From Kineococcus rhizosphaerae (GTDB lineage: Bacteria > Actinomycetota > Actinomycetes > Actinomycetales > Kineococcaceae), in contig NZ_PVZF01000002.1 of NCBI RefSeq assembly GCF_003002055.1, positions 550,021-614,020 on the forward strand: a DNA stretch of 64,000 nucleotides, written 5' to 3'. Shown here piece by piece: positions 1 through 8,985 of this stretch (position 1 is the stretch's first letter; every line of letters begins with the position of its first letter). The notes below the pieces were generated by a model. The model made no database searches and was not told the DNA's origin. It saw only the letters and a list, made by a program, of their open reading frames with translations. The position numbers and the translations under genes were made by a program.

Positions 1-1
1 G

Positions 2-1084
2 CTCGCCTCGATGCTGCGCGCCGCCGGGTTGCGCGCCACCAGCGCGGGCAACGTCGGCACCCCGCTCGTGGAGGCGCTGCGCCACCCGCACGCCTACGAG
101 GTCCTCGCCGTGGAACTGTCCAGCTACCAGCTGCACTGGCTGTCCACGGACCTGGAGAACTCCCTGCGCCCGCGCGCGGCCGCGGTGCTGAACATCGCCC
201 CCGACCACCTCGACTGGCACGGCTCACCCGAGGCGTACGCGCTGGCCAAGGGCAGGATCTACCGCAACACCGAGATCGCCTGCGTCTACAACGCCGCCGA
301 CCCCGTCACCGAGGACCTCGTCCGCGAGGCCGACGTGGTCGAGGGCGCCCGCGCCGTCGGGTTCACCCGCGCCGCACCGGGTCTGTCGATGCTCGGCCTG
401 GTCGAGGACGTCCTGTGCGACCGGGCGTTCGTGGAGAACCGGCGCTCGCACGCCGCGGAGCTGTGCTCGCTGAAGGACCTGCGGCCCGAGGGGTCCACCG
501 ACCCCGTCCCCCCGCACACGGTCGAGAACGTCCTGGCCGCCGCGGCGCTGGCCCGTGCGCACGGCGTCCCGCCCGTCGCGGTCCGCAACGGCGTCGTGGG
601 GTTCACCCCGGCCCCGCACCGCGTGGCGACGGTCGCCGACCCCGCGAGCACCGGGGGCGTGCGCTACGTCGACGACTCCAAGGCGACGAACGCCCACGCC
701 GCGAACGCCTCGCTGGCCACGTTCGAGCACGTCGTGTGGATCGCCGGCGGCGACGCCAAGGGCGCCTCCTTCGACGACCTCGTGAGCACCCACGCCGGGC
801 GGCTGCGCGCGGCCGTGCTCATCGGCCGCGACCGCGACCTCGTCGCGGACGCGCTGCGGCGACACGCACCCGAGGTCCCCGTGGTCGTGGTGGACCTCCC
901 GCAGGATGGCACCGTGAGCGACCTCATGGACTCCGTCGTGGCGCGCGCCGCCGACCTCGCGCAGCCCGGGGACACCGTGCTGCTCGCGCCGGCCTGCGCG
1001 TCGTGGGACCAGTTCCGCTCGTACGGTCACCGCGGCGACGAGTTCGCCGCGGCCGTGACCCGACGGTTCGGCCGGGGGTCCTGA
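2..1084 (+). CDS. murD: UDP-N-acetylmuramoylalanine--D-glutamate ligase, 5' truncated by the window edge
   Basis: Adds D-glutamate to UDP-MurNAc-L-Ala in the cytoplasmic phase of peptidoglycan synthesis, using ATP. About 360 residues are visible; the N-terminal 100 or so, including the GTNGKTT-type ATP loop, lie upstream of the window. Visible Mur-ligase features are the NIAPDHLDWHGS motif, the central-to-C-terminal YVDDSKATN segment, IAGGDAKGASF, and the C-terminal LLAPACASWDQF. The reading frame is open to the first base. ftsW starts one base after the stop, so this gene belongs to the division/cell-wall operon. Identification is secure from the motifs and from the following genes ftsW, murG and murC. 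Confidence 0.95.
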   Translation, partial: LASMLRAAGLRATSAGNVGTPLVEALRHPHAYEVLAVELSSYQLHWLSTDLENSLRPRAAAVLNIAPDHLDWHGSPEAYALAKGRIYRNTEIACVYNAADPVTEDLVREADVVEGARAVGFTRAAPGLSMLGLVEDVLCDRAFVENRRSHAAELCSLKDLRPEGSTDPVPPHTVENVLAAAALARAHGVPPVAVRNGVVGFTPAPHRVATVADPASTGGVRYVDDSKATNAHAANASLATFEHVVWIAGGDAKGASFDDLVSTHAGRLRAAVLIGRDRDLVADALRRHAPEVPVVVVDLPQDGTVSDLMDSVVARAADLAQPGDTVLLAPACASWDQFRSYGHRGDEFAAAVTRRFGRGS

Positions 1085-1085
1085 G

Positions 1086-2417
1086 GTGGCGGTCGAGAGC
1101 ACGCGGGCCCGCCCCGTCAACTGGCGCCGCCCGGCGTGGCTGGACGCCGTGGGGGAGTGGTTCCGGGACCGCACGAAGCTCCTGGACTCCCCGCTGGCGA
1201 CGCACCACGTCCTGCTCGGCGCGACGTCGGTGCTGGTGGTCATCGGGCTCGTCATGGTGCTGTCCAGCTCCAGCGTCGAGGCGCTGACCGAGTACGGCTC
1301 GCCCTACGCCATCTTCAAGAAGCAGGCGCTGTTCGCGGTGTTCGGCGCGCTCGTCCTGGCCGTGGCCAGCCGGGTCCCGGCCCGGACCTGGCAGCGGCTG
1401 GCCGTCCCGGCGCTGTTCGCCTCCGCCGCCTTCCAGCTGCTCGTCTTCGTCCCGCACGTGGGCAAGGTCGTCAACGGCAACCGGAACTGGATCGTCGTCG
1501 GCCCGTTGTCCGCCCAGCCGTCCGAGGCGGCGAAGATCACCCTCGTGCTGGCCCTGGCGCTGGCGCTCACCCGTCGCCGCGAGGTGCTGCACGAGCCCGC
1601 GAAGCTCCTCGGGGCGCTCCTCGCCCCGGTCGGTCTGACGATCGGCGTGGTGCTGCTCACCAAGGACCTCGGCACCGCGCTCATCATGATGGCCGTCGTC
1701 GTCGTGATGCTCTGGGTCGCGGGGATCCCGGGCCGGTGGTTCCTGCTGGCCGGGGGTGGCGCGGCGTTCGTCGCCTTCCTGGCCGTCGTCACCAGCGACA
1801 ACCGCATGGGCCGCGTCGAGGACTGGCTGTCCGGGACGAGCGACAGCGCCACCGCCATCCAGGGTCTGCAGTGGCAGCCGGTCCAGGGCAAGTACGCCCT
1901 GGCCTCCGGCGGGTGGTGGGGCCTGGGCCTCGGCGCCAGCCGGGAGAAGTGGTCGTGGTTGCCCGAGGCCCACAACGACTTCATCTTCGCGATCATCGGC
2001 GAGGAGCTCGGGCTGCCCGGGACGCTGACGATCCTCGTGCTGTTCGCCGTGGTGGCTCTGATGGTCATGCGCCTCGTGAAGCGCTCGGAGGACCTGTACA
2101 CCAAGCTCGCGGTCTCCGGGATCGGTGCGTGGATCCTGGTCCAGGCGGTCGTGAACGTGGGCGTCGTCCTCAGCCTGTTCCCCGTCATCGGCGTGCCCCT
2201 CCCGCTCATCTCCGCGGGGGGTTCGGCCCTGGTGCTGACGCTGCTGGGGATCGGGATCCTGCTGTCCTTCGCGCGCGCCGAACCCGGTGCGCCCGAGGCG
2301 ATCCGTGCGCGCGAGTCCGTCGTCGCGAGGTCCCTGGCGGTCCTGCCGCAGCGCCGCACCGCCCAGGGGAGCGCCCGGGGGGCCGCCCGCACCCGAACGA
2401 CGAAGGGCCACCGGTGA
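1086..2417 (+). CDS. ftsW: SEDS-family septal peptidoglycan glycosyltransferase FtsW
   Basis: Polytopic membrane protein of the divisome that polymerises lipid II at the septum together with a class B PBP. The 443-residue product has a soluble N-terminus of about 50 residues and then about ten hydrophobic segments. SEDS-family motifs seen: GNRNWIVVGPLSAQPSE, TKDLGTALIMM, EAHNDFIFAIIGEELGLPG and PLPLISAGGSALV near the C-terminus. The GTG start lies one base after the murD stop. The protein ends in a basic tail after the last membrane segment. The alternative RodA is unlikely, because the gene sits between murD and murG, the standard place for ftsW. Confidence 0.95.
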   Translation: MAVESTRARPVNWRRPAWLDAVGEWFRDRTKLLDSPLATHHVLLGATSVLVVIGLVMVLSSSSVEALTEYGSPYAIFKKQALFAVFGALVLAVASRVPARTWQRLAVPALFASAAFQLLVFVPHVGKVVNGNRNWIVVGPLSAQPSEAAKITLVLALALALTRRREVLHEPAKLLGALLAPVGLTIGVVLLTKDLGTALIMMAVVVVMLWVAGIPGRWFLLAGGGAAFVAFLAVVTSDNRMGRVEDWLSGTSDSATAIQGLQWQPVQGKYALASGGWWGLGLGASREKWSWLPEAHNDFIFAIIGEELGLPGTLTILVLFAVVALMVMRLVKRSEDLYTKLAVSGIGAWILVQAVVNVGVVLSLFPVIGVPLPLISAGGSALVLTLLGIGILLSFARAEPGAPEAIRARESVVARSLAVLPQRRTAQGSARGAARTRTTKGHR

Positions 2418-3502
2418 ACGTCCTGCTCGCCGGCGGTGGGTCCACGGGGCACGTCGCCCCGCTGCTGGCCACCGCCGACCGCCTGCGCCTGCGCGACCCG
2501 CGGGCCGGGATCCTCGTGCTCGGCACCGCCGAGGGACTGGAGTCCCGGCTCGTCCCGCAGCGCGGCTACGACCTCGCGGTCGTCCCGCGGGTCCCGCTGC
2601 CCCGCAAGCCGTCGGGTGACCTGCTGCGGCTGCCGGGCCGGCTGCGCGCCGCCGTCGCCGGCGCCGCGCGGGCCATCCGGGACGTGCGGGCTGACGTCGT
2701 CGTCGGGTACGGCGGGTACGTCGCCGTCCCGGCCTACCTCGCCGCACGCCGCGCCGGGGTGCCGATCGTGGTGCACGAGCAGAACGCGCTGCCCGGCATC
2801 GCGAACCGGCTCGGAGCGCGCTGGGCCGCCAGCACGGCCGTCACGTTCCCCGGGACGCCGCTGCCGCGCGCCGTGCACACGGGCATGCCGCTGCGCTCGG
2901 AGGTGGTCGCCCTCGCGGCCGCCGCCGACCGGGACGCGCTGCGCCGCACCGCCCGCGCCGAGCTGGGCCTCGACCCCGACACGCCGACCCTGCTCGTGAC
3001 GGGCGGGTCCCTGGGGGCCCAGCGCGTCAACGACGTCCTCGGCGCCTGCGCGGGCGACCTGCTGGCCGCGGGGTTCCAGGTCCTGCACGCCTGCGGGCGG
3101 GGCAAGTCCGTGCCGCTGGCCGCCGACGTCGACACCTCCCGCTACGTCGTGCGCGAGTACCTCGACGGCATGGACACCGCCTACGCCGCCGCCGACCTCG
3201 TCGTCGGTCGCAGCGGGGCCGGCACGGTGAGCGAGCTGACGGCCGTCGGCCTGCCCGGCGTCTACGTGCCGCTGCCCATCGGCAACGGCGAGCAGCGCCG
3301 CAACGCCGAGTCGGTCGTCGCCGCCGGCGGGGGAGTCCTCGTGGCCGACGCCGACCTCGACGTCGCCTTCGTCCGCTCCCGCGTCCTGCCGCTGCTGTCC
3401 GACCCCGCCGCCCTGGCGCGGGCGGCCACCGCCGCCGCCGGTTTCGGGGTCCACGACGGCGACGAGCGCCTCGCCGACCTCGTCGAGGCGGCGGCCCGGT
3501 GA
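2414..3502 (+). CDS. murG: Lipid II synthase MurG (UDP-GlcNAc transferase)
   Basis: Peripheral membrane GT28 glycosyltransferase that transfers GlcNAc to lipid I, giving lipid II. 362 residues, normal for the family. The N-terminal glycine-rich loop LLAGGGSTGHVAP is at residues 4-16; VVHEQNALPGIANR follows at about 115; the UDP-GlcNAc site has TGGSLGAQRVND and GRSGAGTVSELTAVGLPG, then NGEQRRNAE. The GTG start at 2414 overlaps the ftsW stop by four bases (GTGA) and places the glycine-rich loop at the expected distance from the N-terminus. The 3' end overlaps murC in the same way. Confidence 0.95.
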   Translation: MNVLLAGGGSTGHVAPLLATADRLRLRDPRAGILVLGTAEGLESRLVPQRGYDLAVVPRVPLPRKPSGDLLRLPGRLRAAVAGAARAIRDVRADVVVGYGGYVAVPAYLAARRAGVPIVVHEQNALPGIANRLGARWAASTAVTFPGTPLPRAVHTGMPLRSEVVALAAAADRDALRRTARAELGLDPDTPTLLVTGGSLGAQRVNDVLGACAGDLLAAGFQVLHACGRGKSVPLAADVDTSRYVVREYLDGMDTAYAAADLVVGRSGAGTVSELTAVGLPGVYVPLPIGNGEQRRNAESVVAAGGGVLVADADLDVAFVRSRVLPLLSDPAALARAATAAAGFGVHDGDERLADLVEAAAR

Positions 3503-4890
3503 GCGCCCTGGCCGACCTCGGACGCGTGCACCTCCTGGGGCTCGGGGGCGTCGGGGTGTCCGGCGTCGCCCGGCTGCTCGCCGCGCGCGGCGTCCCCGTC
3601 TCGGGGACCGACGCCGTCGACTCCCCGACGCTGCAGCGGCTCGCCGACCTCGGCATCCGCACGTTCGTCGGTCACGACGCCGCCAACCTCGCCGGCCTCG
3701 GCGCGGGGGACACCCTCGTCGTGAGCTCGGCGGTGCGGGCCACCAACCCCGAGCTCGTCGCCGCCCGCGAGCGCGGCCTGCGCGTGCTGCACCGCTCGCA
3801 GGCGCTCGCCGCCCTCATGGACGGCCGGCCGGGCGTCGCGGTCGCGGGCACCCACGGCAAGACGACGACGACCTCCATGCTCGCCGTCGCGCTCGTGGCC
3901 GCGGGCCTCGACCCGTCGTACGCGATCGGCGGGGAGCTGACCGGCGGGAGCGACGGCGGCGCGCGGGACGGGTCCGGCCCCTTCGTCGCCGAGGCCGACG
4001 AGTCCGACGGCTCCTTCCGCGAGTACGCCCCCGTCGTCGACGTGGTGACCAACGTCGAACCCGACCACCTCGACCACTACGGCACGGCCGAGAACTACGC
4101 CGCCGCCTTCGAGGAGTTCCTGGGCCGGCTGCGGCCCGGAGGACTGCTGGTGGCCTGCGCCGACGACCCCGGGTCGGCCGCGCTGGCGGCCTCGGCGCGT
4201 GCGCGGGGGGTCCGCGTCCGCACGTACGGGACGTCCGCGGCGGCCGACGTCCGGCTGGGCGAGGTCCGGCTCGGCGTGAACCCCAGCGCCGTCCTCACCG
4301 ACGGCGACGTCTCCCGCGAGCTGCGCCTGGCCGTCCCCGGGGAGCACAACCTGCGCAACGCCGCGGCGGCCTACTGCGCCGCCGTGGAGCTGGGGGCCGA
4401 CCCGGTCGCGGTGCTCGAGGGCCTGGCCCGCTTCGGCGGGGCCCGCCGCCGCTTCGAGCTCAAGGGCGAGGCCGCGGGCGTCCGGGTCGTCGACGACTAC
4501 TCCCACCACCCCACGGAGGTCGAGGCGCTGCTGCGCGCCGCCCGTCCCGTCGCGGGGGAGGGCCGGGTCGTCGTGGTCTTCCAGCCGCACCTGGTGAGCC
4601 GCACGAGGACCTTCGCGGTGGAGTTCGGCCGGGCCCTGGGGCTGGCCGACGAGGTCGTCGTCCTCGACGTCTACGTGGCCCGCGAGGACCCCGACCCCGC
4701 CGTCACCGGGGCCCTGGTGGCCGACGCGGTCCCGTTGCCGCCCGGGCACGTCCGGTTCCTGCCCGAGTTCGACGCGGCCGCCGGGGTGTTGGCCGGGATC
4801 GTGCGGCCCGGTGACCTGCTGCTGACCGTGGGGGCCGGGGACGTCACGACCGTCGGCCCGCGGGTCCTCGACCTGCTGGCCGGGCGCTGA
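3499..4890 (+). CDS. murC: UDP-N-acetylmuramate--L-alanine ligase
   Basis: ATP-dependent cytoplasmic ligase that adds the first amino acid, L-alanine, to UDP-MurNAc. 463 residues, full length. The Rossmann-like N-terminus carries LLGLGGVGVSG; the ATP loop GTHGKTTTT is near residue 116; ADESDGSF and NVEPDHLDHYG mark the central domain; DDYSHHPTEVEALLRAAR is typical of MurC in the C-terminal domain. The GTG start overlaps murG by four bases and the stop overlaps the ftsQ ATG by one base. There is no ddl gene between murC and ftsQ, as is usual in actinobacteria. Confidence 0.96.
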   Translation: MSALADLGRVHLLGLGGVGVSGVARLLAARGVPVSGTDAVDSPTLQRLADLGIRTFVGHDAANLAGLGAGDTLVVSSAVRATNPELVAARERGLRVLHRSQALAALMDGRPGVAVAGTHGKTTTTSMLAVALVAAGLDPSYAIGGELTGGSDGGARDGSGPFVAEADESDGSFREYAPVVDVVTNVEPDHLDHYGTAENYAAAFEEFLGRLRPGGLLVACADDPGSAALAASARARGVRVRTYGTSAAADVRLGEVRLGVNPSAVLTDGDVSRELRLAVPGEHNLRNAAAAYCAAVELGADPVAVLEGLARFGGARRRFELKGEAAGVRVVDDYSHHPTEVEALLRAARPVAGEGRVVVVFQPHLVSRTRTFAVEFGRALGLADEVVVLDVYVAREDPDPAVTGALVADAVPLPPGHVRFLPEFDAAAGVLAGIVRPGDLLLTVGAGDVTTVGPRVLDLLAGR

Positions 4891-5810
4891 TGGCCCGCCC
4901 GACGCGGCCCCGGCAGCCCCCGGCACCGGTGACCCCGCCCGAGCCGAAGGTCACCGGCACGCCGCAGCGGCGCCGGGCCGTGCGCGCGGCCGGCGACCCC
5001 CTGCCCCGGCCGCAACGTCCCCAGGGCCCCCACCGCGCGCCGCGGGCCCGGCCCGCCACGACCCCGCGCCCGGCGGGACGTCCGCCGGTCGCCGACCTCG
5101 CCGGTGCCCGCCGCGCCCGGCGCTGGCGCCCGGGGCGACGCGCCGCGGCGGTGCTGGCCGCTCTCGCCGTGCTCGTCGCGGCGACCGGGTGGCTGCTGCT
5201 CGCCTCGCCCTGGCTGCGGGTCACCACGATCCGCACGAGCGGGCTGGAGCGCACGGACAGCGCTGCGGTGCAACGGGTCGTGGACCGCGAGGAGGGCGTC
5301 CCGTTGGCGCGGGTCGGCACCCGCTCGCTCGCGTCGCAGCTCGAGGCCCTGCCCCTGGTCGAGAGCGTCGACGTGAGCCGGTCCTGGCCCTCGACGCTCG
5401 TGGTGAGCGTGCACGAGCGGCAGGCCGTGGCGGCCGTCCCCTCCACGGCCGGGGGTGTCGACCTGGTCGACGGCCACGGCAACGTCCTCGTGCACGAGGA
5501 CCGGGCCCCGTCGGGGGTCCCCACGCTGGACGTCGACGTGGCCAGCGCCGGTGCCGCCGCGCTGCAGGCCGCGATCGCCGTGAACGCCACGTTGTCGACG
5601 CAGGTGCGTGCCGAGGTGTCGTCCATCTCGGCGACGGGTCCCGACGCCGTGACGCTGCACCTGGCCGAGGGTCCGACCGTCGTGTGGGGCGACGACAGCC
5701 GCCCGGAGCGCAAGGCCGAGGTGCTCGTGCGGATGCTCGCGGACGCGCAGGTGGCGTCGGCGAAGTCCCTCGACGTCTCGGCGCCGGACGCCCCCGCCGT
5801 CACGCCCTGA
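4890..5810 (+). CDS. ftsQ: Cell division protein FtsQ (POTRA domain)
   Basis: Bitopic inner-membrane divisome protein linking early and late division proteins. 306 residues: a proline- and arginine-rich cytoplasmic N-terminus of about 80 residues, one transmembrane helix near residues 84-104 (AVLAALAVLVAATGWLLL), then an extracytoplasmic POTRA segment starting WLRVTTIRTSGLERTD and continuing to SWPSTLVVSVHERQAVA. The ATG overlaps the murC stop as TGATG. The long basic N-terminus is commonly seen in actinobacterial FtsQ. Assignment rests on this layout and the position immediately before ftsZ. Confidence 0.92.
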   Translation: MARPTRPRQPPAPVTPPEPKVTGTPQRRRAVRAAGDPLPRPQRPQGPHRAPRARPATTPRPAGRPPVADLAGARRARRWRPGRRAAAVLAALAVLVAATGWLLLASPWLRVTTIRTSGLERTDSAAVQRVVDREEGVPLARVGTRSLASQLEALPLVESVDVSRSWPSTLVVSVHERQAVAAVPSTAGGVDLVDGHGNVLVHEDRAPSGVPTLDVDVASAGAAALQAAIAVNATLSTQVRAEVSSISATGPDAVTLHLAEGPTVVWGDDSRPERKAEVLVRMLADAQVASAKSLDVSAPDAPAVTP

Positions 5811-5988
5811 CCGGCGACGTCCGACCCGTCCTTCTCTCGACTCTTCGTGCTGTTCTGATCACTCAGAGCGATTCGTGGCTCAGATCACCCGTCCGCGCAG
5901 GGTGTTGGCGCGACACGCCGGGGCGTCGGTTGCAGTCGACCCGTTCCGGTCCCTACGGTCACCTCCCAGATGGAAGTGACATAACGTT

Positions 5989-6007
5989 GACCCTCTACCT
6001 GAGGGTC
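5989..6007. promoter_or_regulatory. Inverted repeat upstream of ftsZ
   Basis: A perfect 7-base inverted repeat, GACCCTC - TACCT - GAGGGTC, lies 56 bases before the ftsZ GTG in the 253-base ftsQ-ftsZ gap. It is preceded by ACATAACGTT. The rest of the gap has no convincing ORF. From recall, a similar sequence occurs upstream of ftsZ in other actinobacteria, which suggests an operator or mRNA structure controlling FtsZ level. No binding protein can be named from the sequence. Confidence 0.55.
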
Positions 6008-6063
6008 AGGGTTTGGTCCCACAGCACGGACAGATCAGGCGAAAGAGGCGAGAGGCAACCACC

Positions 6064-7452
6064 GTGGCAGCTCCGCAGAACTACCTAGCGGTCATCAAGG
6101 TCGTCGGCGTCGGCGGCGGTGGTGTGAACGCGGTCAACCGGATGATCGAGGTCGGCCTCAAGGGCGTCGAGTTCATCGCCGTCAACACCGACGCGCAGGC
6201 GCTCCTGATGTCGGACGCCGACGTCAAGCTCGACGTCGGCCGCGAACTCACCCGCGGCCTCGGCGCCGGCGCGGACCCCGAGGTCGGCCGCAAGGCCGCC
6301 GAGGACCACGCCGAGGAGATCGAGGAGGTGCTCAAGGGCGCCGACATGGTCTTCGTCACCGCCGGCGAGGGTGGCGGCACCGGGACCGGCGGCGCGCCCG
6401 TCGTGGCCCGCATCGCCCGCGGGCTCGGCGCCCTGACCATCGGCGTCGTGACCCGTCCCTTCGTCTTCGAGGGCCGCCGCCGCGCGAACTCCGCCGAGAG
6501 CGGCATCGCCGAGCTGCGCGACGAGGTCGACACCCTCATCGTCATCCCCAACGACCGACTGCTGTCGATCTCCGACCGGCAGGTCAGCATCCTCGACGCC
6601 TTCAAGTCGGCCGACCAGGTCCTGCTGTCCGGCGTCCAGGGCATCACCGACCTCATCACCACCCCGGGTCTGATCAACCTCGACTTCGCGGACGTGAAGT
6701 CGGTCATGCAGGGCGCCGGTTCGGCCCTCATGGGCATCGGCTCGGCCCGCGGCGACGACCGGGCCATCCACGCCGCCGAGTCCGCGGTCAACTCCCCGCT
6801 GCTCGAGGCCAGCATCGACGGCGCCCACGGCGTCCTGCTGTCCATCCAGGGCGGGTCCGACCTGGGTCTGTACGAGATCAACGAGGCCGCGCGGCTGGTC
6901 CAGGAGGCCGCCCACCCCGAGGCGAACATCATCTTCGGGACGGTCATCGACGACGCCCTCGGCGACGAGGTGCGCGTCACCGTCATCGCCGCCGGCTTCG
7001 ACGCCGGCACCCCGAAGGCGCGCCGCGACGAGCGGGCCCTGGGCCAGGTCTCCGGCCGCCCCGTCCCCGCCAGCGCCGTGCCCCCGCGCACGACGCGCCC
7101 GGCGGCCCCGGAGCAGCCCGCGGCCCAGGCGCCGGCCCCGCAGCCGCAGTACACCCCGCAGCCGCAGTACGCGCCGCAGCCGCAGACCCAGCAGCCCGCC
7201 CCGGCCTACCAGCCGGCGCCGCAGCCGCAGTACGCCCAGCAGCAGTACGCCCCCCAGTCGGGGCAGCACGGCGCGCAGCCCAACGGCTCCGAGCAGCAGT
7301 ACGCCCAGCAGCCGCCGCAGGTGGTCCCGACGCCGGACCCGGTCCAGGTGCCGCGCATCATCGAACTGCCCCAGGACGGCGCGGCCGTGCGCCGGCCGGG
7401 CCGTCCGCGCCCGGAGGAGGACGACCTCGACGTCCCCGACTTCCTCAAGTGA
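6064..7452 (+). CDS. ftsZ: Cell division GTPase FtsZ with a Gln/Pro-rich linker
   Basis: Tubulin-like GTPase that polymerises into the Z-ring. 462 residues from the GTG at 6064, which follows the purine-rich GAGGCGAGAGG. The start gives the family N-terminus [24 protein letters not shown]-binding features are [11 protein letters not shown], the signature [12 protein letters not shown] near residues 101-112, and the T7 loop [11 protein letters not shown] near residue 206. The core ends near residue 330. A long Gln/Pro/Tyr-rich linker follows, with repeated PQPQY units, then the conserved C-terminal [10 protein letters not shown] that binds FtsZ partners such as SepF. An upstream in-frame GTG at 6013 would add 17 non-conserved residues and is rejected. 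Confidence 0.97.
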   Translation: MAAPQNYLAVIKVVGVGGGGVNAVNRMIEVGLKGVEFIAVNTDAQALLMSDADVKLDVGRELTRGLGAGADPEVGRKAAEDHAEEIEEVLKGADMVFVTAGEGGGTGTGGAPVVARIARGLGALTIGVVTRPFVFEGRRRANSAESGIAELRDEVDTLIVIPNDRLLSISDRQVSILDAFKSADQVLLSGVQGITDLITTPGLINLDFADVKSVMQGAGSALMGIGSARGDDRAIHAAESAVNSPLLEASIDGAHGVLLSIQGGSDLGLYEINEAARLVQEAAHPEANIIFGTVIDDALGDEVRVTVIAAGFDAGTPKARRDERALGQVSGRPVPASAVPPRTTRPAAPEQPAAQAPAPQPQYTPQPQYAPQPQTQQPAPAYQPAPQPQYAQQQYAPQSGQHGAQPNGSEQQYAQQPPQVVPTPDPVQVPRIIELPQDGAAVRRPGRPRPEEDDLDVPDFLK

Positions 7453-7485
7453 GGAACGCGGTCGAGACCAGGTGAGCACCTCCCG

Positions 7486-8211
7486 GTGAGCACGAGCACC
7501 GTCCCGCTGCTGGACGCCGGCCTGCCGGCCGGCGTCCGCGGCGGGTTCACCACCCGCGCCGGGGCCCCCGGCTCCGGCCCGTACGCGGGCCTCAACCTCG
7601 GCGACCACGTCGGCGACGACCCCTCCCGCGTGCAGGCCCACCGCGAGGCGTTGCGGCGCAGCGTCGGGGCCGACGCCCTCGTCGTCCCGCGCCAGGTCCA
7701 CGGGGCCGACGTCGTCGAGGTCGTCAGCCCGCCCGCCCTCGTCCCCACCGCCGACGCCCTGTTCACCCGGGTGCCCGGCATCGCCGTCGCCGTCGTCGTC
7801 GCCGACTGCGTCCCCGTCCTGCTCGCCGACGTGCGGGCCGGGGTCGTCGGCGTCGCCCACGCCGGCCGTCCCGGTCTCGTCGCCGGCGTCGTGCCCGCGC
7901 TCGTGCGGGCCCTGCGGGCCGTCGGCGCCACCGACCTGGTCGCGGCCGTCGGGCCGTCCATCTGCGGCGCCTGCTACGAGGTGCCGCAGCAGATGGCCGA
8001 GGACGTCGCCACCGTCGTCCCGGCGGCGCGGGCCCGCACGCGGCGGGGCACCCCGGCGGTGGACGTCGCCGCCGGCGTCCTGGCCCAGCTCGCCGCCCTG
8101 CAGGTCCCGGCCCGCGACGCCACCCGGTGCACCGCCGAGCACGACGACCTCTTCTCCTACCGCCGCGACGGCTCCACGGGGCGCTCCGGCGGGGTCGTGG
8201 TGCTGGCGTGA
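7486..8211 (+). CDS. pgeF: Peptidoglycan editing factor PgeF / YfiH-type laccase-domain protein
   Basis: Multicopper-oxidase-fold protein; family members act as purine nucleoside phosphorylases/deaminases and E. coli PgeF corrects peptidoglycan precursors. 241 residues. Conserved elements: GGFTTRAGAPGSGPYAGLNLG near the N-terminus, the metal-ligand region RQVHGADVV, VVVADCVPVLLAD with the conserved cysteine, VGVAHAGRPGLVAG, and VGPSICGACYEV. The motif usually written HAGWRG reads HAGRPG here, which I believe is common in actinobacteria. The gene lies between ftsZ and yggS, the usual actinobacterial position, and overlaps yggS by four bases. Which activity dominates in this organism is unknown. 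Confidence 0.88.
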   Translation: MSTSTVPLLDAGLPAGVRGGFTTRAGAPGSGPYAGLNLGDHVGDDPSRVQAHREALRRSVGADALVVPRQVHGADVVEVVSPPALVPTADALFTRVPGIAVAVVVADCVPVLLADVRAGVVGVAHAGRPGLVAGVVPALVRALRAVGATDLVAAVGPSICGACYEVPQQMAEDVATVVPAARARTRRGTPAVDVAAGVLAQLAALQVPARDATRCTAEHDDLFSYRRDGSTGRSGGVVVLA

Positions 8212-8921
8212 ACCGCCGGGAGGAGCTCGCCGCCGCCCTGGAGCGCACCCGCGCACGCATCGCCGCCGCCGCCCGCGAGGCCGGGCGCGACCCCGCCGGC
8301 ACCACCCTCGTCGTCGTGACGAAGTTCTTCCCCGCCTCCGACGTCGCCGAGCTCGCCGGCCTCGGGGTGCGCGACGTGGGGGAGAGCCGGGACCAGGAGG
8401 CCTCGGCGAAGGCCGCCGAGCTCGCCGGGCGGGCTGACCTGCACTGGCACTTCATCGGCCAGGTGCAGACGAACAAGGCCCGTTCGCTGGCGCGGTACGC
8501 CGACACGGTGCACTCGGTGGACCGGGTCCGCCTCGTCCAGGCGCTGCAGGCGGGCGCGGAGCAGGCGGGCCGGGACCTGGACGTCTTCGTCCAGGTCGAC
8601 CTCGCGCAGCGTGTGGGGCTCGACGCCGACGCCGGCCGCGGTGGCGCGACGGGTGAGGAGGTGTTCCGGGTCGCCGACGCCGTCGCGGCCTCGGCGGACC
8701 TGCGGCTGCGGGGCCTGATGGCCGTCGCCCCGCTCGGCGCCGAACCCCGTCGGGCGTTCGACGAGCTCGCCGCCCTGGCCGAGCGGCTGCGCCGCGACCA
8801 CCCCCGCGCCGTCGAGCTGTCGGCCGGGATGAGCGGGGACCTGGAGGCCGCGGTCGCGGCCGGGACGACACACCTGCGTGTCGGCAGCGCCATCCTGGGC
8901 TCGCGCCCGCTCGCGCGGTAA
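8208..8921 (+). CDS. yggS: YggS/PLPBP-type pyridoxal-phosphate homeostasis protein
   Basis: PLP-binding protein with an alanine-racemase-like TIM barrel, thought to buffer PLP and amino-acid pools. 237 residues from the GTG at 8208 that overlaps the pgeF stop. The PLP lysine is in LVVVTKFFP near residue 38; further family motifs are HFIGQVQTNKAR, DTVHSVDR and LSAGMSGDLEAAVAAGTTHLRVGSAILGSR (split here as SAGMSGDLEAAV and HLRVGSAILGSR). It sits between pgeF and sepF, a conserved cell-division neighbourhood in Gram-positive bacteria, although its link to division is indirect. Confidence 0.92.
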   Translation: MNRREELAAALERTRARIAAAAREAGRDPAGTTLVVVTKFFPASDVAELAGLGVRDVGESRDQEASAKAAELAGRADLHWHFIGQVQTNKARSLARYADTVHSVDRVRLVQALQAGAEQAGRDLDVFVQVDLAQRVGLDADAGRGGATGEEVFRVADAVAASADLRLRGLMAVAPLGAEPRRAFDELAALAERLRRDHPRAVELSAGMSGDLEAAVAAGTTHLRVGSAILGSRPLAR

Positions 8922-8985
8922 CGTCCGACTCGCTCGTCCTGCACGGGACGGGACCCGACGACAGCACGACCCCGAGGAGCCTGCG

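Noticed and set aside
6013..6063. Upstream GTG start for ftsZ
   Set aside because: It would add 17 residues not seen in FtsZ; the GTG at 6064 follows a purine-rich site and gives the family N-terminus.
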